64,000 nucleotides of DNA from Paracoccaceae bacterium (GTDB lineage Bacteria > Pseudomonadota > Alphaproteobacteria > Rhodobacterales > Rhodobacteraceae), in the NCBI GenBank assembly GCA_902631295.1, contig CACOXV010000003.1:46312-110311 (forward strand), in the 5' to 3' direction. Of the stretch, positions 59,085 to 64,000 are shown piece by piece. The translations under genes were made by a program, and so were the position numbers. The notes beneath the pieces are model-generated. The model was not told where the DNA came from, did not search any database, and was given only the letters and a program-made list of their open reading frames with translations. The stretch's first letter is position 1. The number at the start of each line of letters is the position of its first letter.

Positions 59085-60280
59085 TTTACTGCCCTCAATT
59101 TAGTTTCTCCACGGGAGTCATTCTGCCAAGCTTCTACCGAACGCTCAGCCGCCTCCATTAATGTAGTCGCTCTTATGATTGGAAGCCCAGACTTAGCAAG
59201 AATCTTTTGACCCTCTTCAACATTAGTGCCTGCCAGTCGAACAATCACTGGGACATTGACCTGGACCTCACGCAGTGCCTGTACGACGCCCTCTGCAACC
59301 CAGTCACACCGATTTATACCAGCAAAGATATTTACCAACACCGCCTGTACATTATCATCAGACATTACTAAACGGAATGCCTTTGCAACTCGCTCGGGGG
59401 TGGCTCCTCCTCCAATATCAAGGAAATTTGCTGGCTCGCCTCCCGCTAGTTTGATTGTGTCCATAGTAGCCATCGCTAGGCCTGCTCCATTGACAATGCA
59501 GCCGATGTTTCCCTCTAACCCGACATAGCTTAGGCCCCTGTCAGCTGCACGGCTTTCTCTGGGGTCTTCTTGGCTTTTGTCACGTAATTCAGAGATGTGA
59601 GGATGTCTAAAAAGTGCGTTATCGTCAAATGTCATTTTGGCATCTAATGCGAGAATACGGCTATCACCAGTAACTACTAATGGATTAATCTCAACCATAG
59701 TTGCATCATGCTCTCTAAATGCTCGGTAGCAACCCTGTAAGGTTCTTACCATGCTTTGAGTTAAAGCTGGGTCTATTCCTAATTTGAACGCAATTTGTCT
59801 GCATTGAAAGTCTTGCAATCCAACTGCCGGCTCAACTGTTGAGCGCACGATACTGTCAGGTTTATCAGCAGAAATGTCTTCAATCTCCATACCCCCTTCT
59901 GCAGAGGCCACAATCATCACTCTTTGAGATGATCTATCCAAAACAAATCCCAGATAAATCTCCCTATCAATCGGAACACCACCCTCTACATATACTCTGT
60001 AAACACCCTTACCGTTCGAGTCCGTTTGATGCGTGACTAATTTACTACCGAAAAGGTTTTCACACGTCTCCACGATTTCTGTATCGCTATGACAAACCTT
60101 AACACCACCCGCTTTTCCACGGCCACCGGCGTGTACTTGGGCTTTTACTACCCATGTATCACCACCAAGCTCCCTTGCGCGGTATGCAGCTTGTTCTGGA
60201 CTATATGCAAGTGCTCCTGGGGGTACACCTACACCAAACTTTGCCAATATTTCTTTTGCCTGATATTCGTGGATATCCAT
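59081..60280 (-). CDS. mtkA: Malate-CoA ligase (malate thiokinase) beta subunit MtkA
   Basis: SucC-like ATP-grasp subunit of 399 residues ([16 protein letters not shown]). It has the ATP-grasp residues [28 protein letters not shown] with the metal/nucleotide acidic residues, and [35 protein letters not shown]. Next to mtkB (4-bp overlap) and 36 bp after sgaA. A TCA succinyl-CoA synthetase is unlikely in this neighbourhood. Confidence 0.93.
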   Translation of the reverse strand: MDIHEYQAKEILAKFGVGVPPGALAYSPEQAAYRARELGGDTWVVKAQVHAGGRGKAGGVKVCHSDTEIVETCENLFGSKLVTHQTDSNGKGVYRVYVEGGVPIDREIYLGFVLDRSSQRVMIVASAEGGMEIEDISADKPDSIVRSTVEPAVGLQDFQCRQIAFKLGIDPALTQSMVRTLQGCYRAFREHDATMVEINPLVVTGDSRILALDAKMTFDDNALFRHPHISELRDKSQEDPRESRAADRGLSYVGLEGNIGCIVNGAGLAMATMDTIKLAGGEPANFLDIGGGATPERVAKAFRLVMSDDNVQAVLVNIFAGINRCDWVAEGVVQALREVQVNVPVIVRLAGTNVEEGQKILAKSGLPIIRATTLMEAAERSVEAWQNDSRGETKLRAVK

Positions 60281-60316
60281 TTATTTATCTCCAACTAAAA
60301 CACTTGAATAGTATTA

Positions 60317-61564
60317 TTATTCGGCTGCAACCGCGCAATTATATGAAGCATTCAATGCTTCTTTCACAAAGGCATCGTCGACAATACCTCCCAAATCACG
60401 AATGGCTTGAGCAAACCTGCTAACTATATCCGTTACTGCGTCTTGGGTAAGCAAATTAAGTATCCCAATCCTTACTTGTACGGGTTCAGATAAGGTTGGC
60501 CAAATTCCAAAATTTTGTGCCCGACAGTGCTGCACGAGTTCCATTTCTCTGCCAGCGAGTTCCTTTGGTAAATTTAGAACAACCAATGAAGTCATATTGG
60601 ATGTAACTTCGCAACCCATCGCCTCGACAGCTGAGCGGAGTGCATTTTCATGGTAAATGTATTCTGCAGATCGAGCAGCCAACCCCTGAGACAATGTAAT
60701 GCGCAAAGCTTCATGGAAAGCGGCAATCGCATAAGCGGAATGTGTACGGTGATATGTGCCTTTTTCTACGTCTTTACCCTCTACTATTCCCCAATGACGG
60801 GCTTCCATTACAGGGTGATGAACAAAGGACCTAGCTCCAGACGAAATTACTGTTTCAATAAAACGATCACTGAAAGATACCGGTGCGTACGTCACTGGCA
60901 AACAACAAATACCTTTTTGCGGACAGGATGCCCAACCATGAACACCCGGATAATCATCAATTCTAAAGTTAGAAACGCCCAGTGAGGATACTGCGTCAAC
61001 AAGTCCAAGCACATCATGTTTTTCACAAGCAGCACTGAAGCCAGCTAGGTCATTTATTCTTCCAGAACCAGTTTCCCAATGCGCCATTGCAGCCCATTTT
61101 GGTTTGTGCTCACTCAACGCTTTTTCTATAATGTCACCTGTAACTGATTGGCCGTGCTCCACGTTAATGGTTAAAACTGAAGCAGCCTCTGGATTTAATG
61201 AATTTTCTGCCATTTCTTCAGCAGTTGCCGCTTTCATCCGTGCAGAAAGGCCGTCAATACCTGAAAAAGTTCCATTTACAAACATAACAACCTTGTCGCC
61301 CGGTTGAACGCCACTGAACATCATGTCCAAACCACTCCATCCGGTACCCGCTACACCAAAAGTATGGATGTTAGTGGTGCCCCAAACGTCACGCAGCATT
61401 TTTTTGCACTCTATCATGCCTCGCAAAACGTCAGCGTGCATGTGATCCGCCAAGCCGGCATTAGCAAATGCTGCTAATACGCGCTCATCCGTATTTCCGG
61501 GTCCCGGGCCAGCTGCAATTGTTTGTGGAATCTCTAGTTTTGAAAAGATATTTTCGTTTGACAT
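60317..61564 (-). CDS. sgaA: Serine-glyoxylate aminotransferase SgaA
   Basis: PLP enzyme that turns serine plus glyoxylate into hydroxypyruvate plus glycine. I use ATG 61564, 7 bp after AAGGAG (MSNENIFSKLEIPQTIAAGPGPGN), for 415 residues; a 20-codon extension lies upstream in frame. Markers: FGVAGTGWSGLDMMFSG, VDAVSSLG with the cofactor-ring aspartate, and the PLP lysine in CPQKGICCLPVT. It is the first gene of the leftward sgaA-mtkA-mtkB-ppc-glyA operon. Confidence 0.94.
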   Translation of the reverse strand: MSNENIFSKLEIPQTIAAGPGPGNTDERVLAAFANAGLADHMHADVLRGMIECKKMLRDVWGTTNIHTFGVAGTGWSGLDMMFSGVQPGDKVVMFVNGTFSGIDGLSARMKAATAEEMAENSLNPEAASVLTINVEHGQSVTGDIIEKALSEHKPKWAAMAHWETGSGRINDLAGFSAACEKHDVLGLVDAVSSLGVSNFRIDDYPGVHGWASCPQKGICCLPVTYAPVSFSDRFIETVISSGARSFVHHPVMEARHWGIVEGKDVEKGTYHRTHSAYAIAAFHEALRITLSQGLAARSAEYIYHENALRSAVEAMGCEVTSNMTSLVVLNLPKELAGREMELVQHCRAQNFGIWPTLSEPVQVRIGILNLLTQDAVTDIVSRFAQAIRDLGGIVDDAFVKEALNASYNCAVAAE

Positions 61565-61739
61565 GATTACTCCTTGGAATCGTTGTGAGCATCTATGTAG
61601 GTCAACCGAAAAAAAAGAAAACACCTCTTACTCTTGCTTTTGGGTAACTTTAAGGATAGTAAATTACCTACCTATTTTTCTAAATATACAAATGTATTCA
61701 TGAAAACAACCAAAATGGGTAGTATTATAGAGGAAAAAA

Positions 61740-62378
61740 ATGTCTAGCGTCGATACTTCGAAGCCAATCGACATAATATTATGCGATAGCAGTCCATTGG
61801 TGCTTTCAGCAATGTCTGAAACTTTCGAGCAAGATTCGCGATTCTCACTTGTAGCGACAAGTAGTACGTCAGAAGGCTTTTTGGCTACCATTTTACGAAT
61901 TGAAGTACATATCTGCATTATAGATTGGAATATCCGAGAACTAGGAGCAGAGAAATTAATTAATTTATTAAGAAGTCAGAGTATTCCTCCACGCACAATC
62001 ATATACGGAGACGGAAGCGACCCAAATATTCCCCGGCAGGCAATGGGTGCAGGAGCAGCGGCGTTTGTATCGCGATCATCCCCTATAGAAACTCTAATAC
62101 GGACATGCCTGGAAGTTGCCGAAGGTAAAATGGTATTTCCTTTTTTGGATGTTAGGGGGCTACAAAATGATCCAATTAATACACTTTCACGAAAGGAAAG
62201 AGTAATTATTGAAGCATTGTCAGAGGGTTTGACTAACAAGCAGCTTTCCGCCCGACTGGAGATATCTTCTAACACCGTAAAGTTTCACATCTCAAATATT
62301 TTTGATAAACTCAACGTGAAAAATAGGGCCCAAGCCATAGCACATTATTACAAGTCGAAGACCGTTTCAAATGGATGA
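61740..62378 (+). CDS. NarL/FixJ-type (LuxR) regulator with degenerate receiver
   Basis: Two-domain regulator of 212 residues: a receiver-like N-terminal domain (about 10-125) and a LuxR helix-turn-helix (about 148-205; LSRKERVIIEALSEGLTNKQLSARLEISSNTVKFHISNIFDKL). The phosphate-accepting aspartate Asp62 is present in CIIDWN, but the conserved Thr/Ser position reads YGD (about 89-91) and the conserved lysine is Arg112 (VSRSS). Control may therefore not depend on phosphorylation. It faces away from sgaA across 175 bp and precedes mclA by 103 bp, so it is a good candidate for serine-cycle control. GAGGA precedes the ATG. Confidence 0.87.
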   Translation: MSSVDTSKPIDIILCDSSPLVLSAMSETFEQDSRFSLVATSSTSEGFLATILRIEVHICIIDWNIRELGAEKLINLLRSQSIPPRTIIYGDGSDPNIPRQAMGAGAAAFVSRSSPIETLIRTCLEVAEGKMVFPFLDVRGLQNDPINTLSRKERVIIEALSEGLTNKQLSARLEISSNTVKFHISNIFDKLNVKNRAQAIAHYYKSKTVSNG

Positions 62379-62387
62379 AAGGCTACC

Positions 62388-62408
62388 ATGCAGAATGGTA
62401 TGCAGAAT
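62388..62408. repeat. Tandem direct repeat upstream of mclA
   Basis: ATGCAGAAT occurs at 62388-62396 and 62400-62408, a 12-bp period, starting about 10 bp after the luxR-type regulator stop and ~75 bp before mclA. It could be a chance repeat or a regulator site. Confidence 0.3.
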
Positions 62409-62481
62409 TCTTCATTGACAGTAAACTTAATTACCGCCAATTAGCTCGACTAGAGCAACTAATATACAGAGGAACCAACAA

Positions 62482-63459
62482 ATGTCTTTTTTTCCAATTG
62501 AACAGGCACCAGCCCGACTTAACAGATCCGAACTGGCAGTGCCAGGCTCTCAAGCTAATATGTTCCAAAAGGCGGCAGACTCCGATGTAGATATTATTTT
62601 TTTAGATTTAGAAGATGCGGTAGCCCCCGACGAAAAAGAACAAGCCCGCAAAAACATTATCAAGGCTCTGAATGAAATAGACTGGGGGAAAAAAACTTTG
62701 TCTATTAGAATTAATGGTTTGGATACCCACTACATGTACAGAGATGTAGTCGACATAGTCGAACAGGCCGGAGAAAGATTAGATTTGATAATGATCCCAA
62801 AGGTAGGTACGGCTGCTGATGTATACGCTGTCGACATGATGGTAACTCAAGTCGAAGATGCAATGGGTTATAAAAAACGTATTGGTTTTGAACATATAAT
62901 AGAAACGGCATTAGGCATGCAAAACGTTTCGGAGATAGCAGCGGCTTCCAAGCGCAACGAAAGCCTACATTTTGGTGTTGCTGATTATGCTGCATCTACC
63001 CGAGCTCGTACTACTAGTATAGGCGGTGTCCATCCAGATTATTCGGTATTAACGGATGATGTAGAGGGTGAAACGCGTCGGACCCACTGGGGAGATATGT
63101 GGCACTACGCAATCGCACGAATGGTTGTAGCCGCACGAGCAAATGGCTTAAGACCGATAGATGGACCTTTCGGTGACTTTCAAGATCCGGACGGATTTAG
63201 AGCTGCCGCAAAAAGGGCCGCCGTCCTGGGTTGTGAGGGGAAATGGGCAATTCACCCGAGTCAAATTGAATTAGCTAATGAAGTTATGAGCCCATCAGAC
63301 GCTGAGATACTCAAAGCCAATCGGATTTTAGAAGCTATGGCTGATGCTGAGGCGAGCGGCAAGGGAGCGGTATCTCTTGATGGACGTCTGATAGATTATG
63401 CATCTATTAAACAGGCTGAAGTACTTGTTGAGAAAGCAAAACAAATTGCCGGCGGATGA
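62482..63459 (+). CDS. mclA: Malyl-CoA lyase MclA
   Basis: Mcl cleaves malyl-CoA to acetyl-CoA and glyoxylate, closing the serine cycle. The 325-residue HpcH/CitE-family TIM barrel has the catalytic and metal residues in IIFLDLEDAVAPDEKEQAR (about 38-56), RINGLDTHYMYRDV, IMIPKVGTAADVYAVDMM and the conserved GFEHIIETALGMQN and GVADYAASTRARTTSIGG. AGGA precedes the ATG. Its TGA overlaps the start of gckA by about 14 bp. Confidence 0.94.
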   Translation: MSFFPIEQAPARLNRSELAVPGSQANMFQKAADSDVDIIFLDLEDAVAPDEKEQARKNIIKALNEIDWGKKTLSIRINGLDTHYMYRDVVDIVEQAGERLDLIMIPKVGTAADVYAVDMMVTQVEDAMGYKKRIGFEHIIETALGMQNVSEIAAASKRNESLHFGVADYAASTRARTTSIGGVHPDYSVLTDDVEGETRRTHWGDMWHYAIARMVVAARANGLRPIDGPFGDFQDPDGFRAAAKRAAVLGCEGKWAIHPSQIELANEVMSPSDAEILKANRILEAMADAEASGKGAVSLDGRLIDYASIKQAEVLVEKAKQIAGG

Positions 63460-64000
63460 CCTGAAACAATTAAAAGCTAAAGCTTTTAAGGCTTATGAAG
63501 CTGCTGTCGAAAGGGCGAACCCTTTCACAGCAGTGCAATCTTGCATAAGAAAATATGGTCTTCCAGAACCTAAATCCGGTGGTGAAACGTTAGTGATTGG
63601 TGTTGGAAAAGCAGCTCCAGCAATGATCAACGGTCTACGGCCTCACATAAATGGAACAAACACTTGTATATGCATAACTCACCAAGAAAACAAAGAAAAT
63701 ATAGATGACTGTGAGATGTTCAAGACTGGGCATCCAGTTCCCAATGAGGCAGGAGCACTAGCATCCAAAAAAGTAATTACTGCATTAAAGCAAACTGATA
63801 AAAATGACCAAGTACTTTTTCTTGTTTCCGGGGGTGGATCTGCACTGATGCCAGCGCCCGTTGATGGCGTAACGCTCGAAGATAAAATAGCCCTCAATGA
63901 AATTTTGTTGAGCAATGGATTAAACATTGATGAAATGAATCATATAAGGCAGCAAGTTTCAAAGTTGAAAGGTGGTGGCCTGCTGCATTATGCTGACCCA
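63446..64000 (+). CDS. gckA: Glycerate 2-kinase GckA (MOFRL family), 3' end beyond window
   Basis: Phosphorylates glycerate to 2-phosphoglycerate in the serine cycle. The visible 185 codons read LPADDLKQLKAKAFKAYEAA from a TTG at 63446, overlapping mclA by 14 bp. Family motifs: VIGVGKAAPAMI, CITHQENKENI, TGHPVPNEAGALASKKVI, VLFLVSGGGSALMPAP and EIL...MNHIRQQVSKLKGGGLL. No ATG lies near the N-terminus; TTG 63425 and 63428 are alternatives. The C-terminal half is outside the window, so intactness cannot be judged. Confidence 0.88.
   Translation, partial: MPADDLKQLKAKAFKAYEAAVERANPFTAVQSCIRKYGLPEPKSGGETLVIGVGKAAPAMINGLRPHINGTNTCICITHQENKENIDDCEMFKTGHPVPNEAGALASKKVITALKQTDKNDQVLFLVSGGGSALMPAPVDGVTLEDKIALNEILLSNGLNIDEMNHIRQQVSKLKGGGLLHYADP

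Noticed and set aside
58194..60280. TCA-cycle succinyl-CoA synthetase sucCD
   Set aside because: The subunits are homologous, but the setting between sgaA, ppc and mclA points to malate thiokinase.

Overview
This AT-rich, tightly packed window looks like the chromosome of a marine alphaproteobacterium, most likely a Rhodobacterales/Roseobacter-type aerobic anoxygenic phototroph. The evidence is the bchFNBHLM and bchG-pucC-like-bchP-idi gene orders, the divergent ppaA-ppsR pair, and Rhodobacter-type cysteines in the protochlorophyllide reductase. The species assignment is inference. No rRNA, tRNA, CRISPR array, insertion sequence or phage gene was recognised.

Layout. (1) 1-14.9 kb: bacteriochlorophyll a genes. 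A leftward operon bchF-N-B-H-L-M faces the rightward regulators ppaA and ppsR, followed by bchG, a PucC-like carrier, bchP and idi. Perfect pairs of PpsR/CrtJ boxes (TGT-N12-ACA) lie in front of bchF/ppaA and around the bchG start codon. (2) 14.9-33.9 kb: carbohydrate region. A leftward operon carries three Gfo/Idh/MocA oxidoreductases (one IolG-like), iolE, iolB and an SDR, followed by an acyl-CoA ligase and a PanE-like reductase. The rightward arm carries iolC, a second iolB, an iolJ-like aldolase, a small secreted protein, a ribose-type ABC transporter and a xylulokinase-family kinase that seems to start at ATA. An amidinotransferase and a YaiI-family gene close the region. (3) 33.9-50.3 kb: methylamine use by the N-methylglutamate pathway. 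There is a GlxA-type AraC regulator, mgdDCBA (N-methylglutamate dehydrogenase) with a 21-bp-period direct repeat in its promoter, and mgsABC plus gmaS. Between the two halves sit a quinone oxidoreductase, a DsbA-type isomerase, a DUF6494-Mrp pair and a tungstate ABC transporter. (4) 50.3-64 kb: tetrahydrofolate and serine-cycle genes: folD, fhs, glyA, ppc, mtkB, mtkA and sgaA leftward; then a LuxR-type regulator, mclA and gckA (cut by the right edge) rightward.

Together: methylamine is charged to gamma-glutamylmethylamide (GmaS), converted to N-methylglutamate (MgsABC) and oxidised by MgdABCD to glutamate and methylene-tetrahydrofolate. That C1 unit is either oxidised through FolD/Fhs towards formate or assimilated through GlyA and the serine cycle (SgaA, GckA, Ppc, MtkAB, MclA). 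With bacteriochlorophyll synthesis beside it, the segment reads as a light-assisted methylamine-using lifestyle with an added inositol-type sugar pathway. Individual families are known; the less explained parts are regulatory: bchG start inside a PpsR double box, the AraC direct repeat at mgdA, the ATA start, an orphan plus-strand terminator, and an atypical receiver beside the serine cycle.
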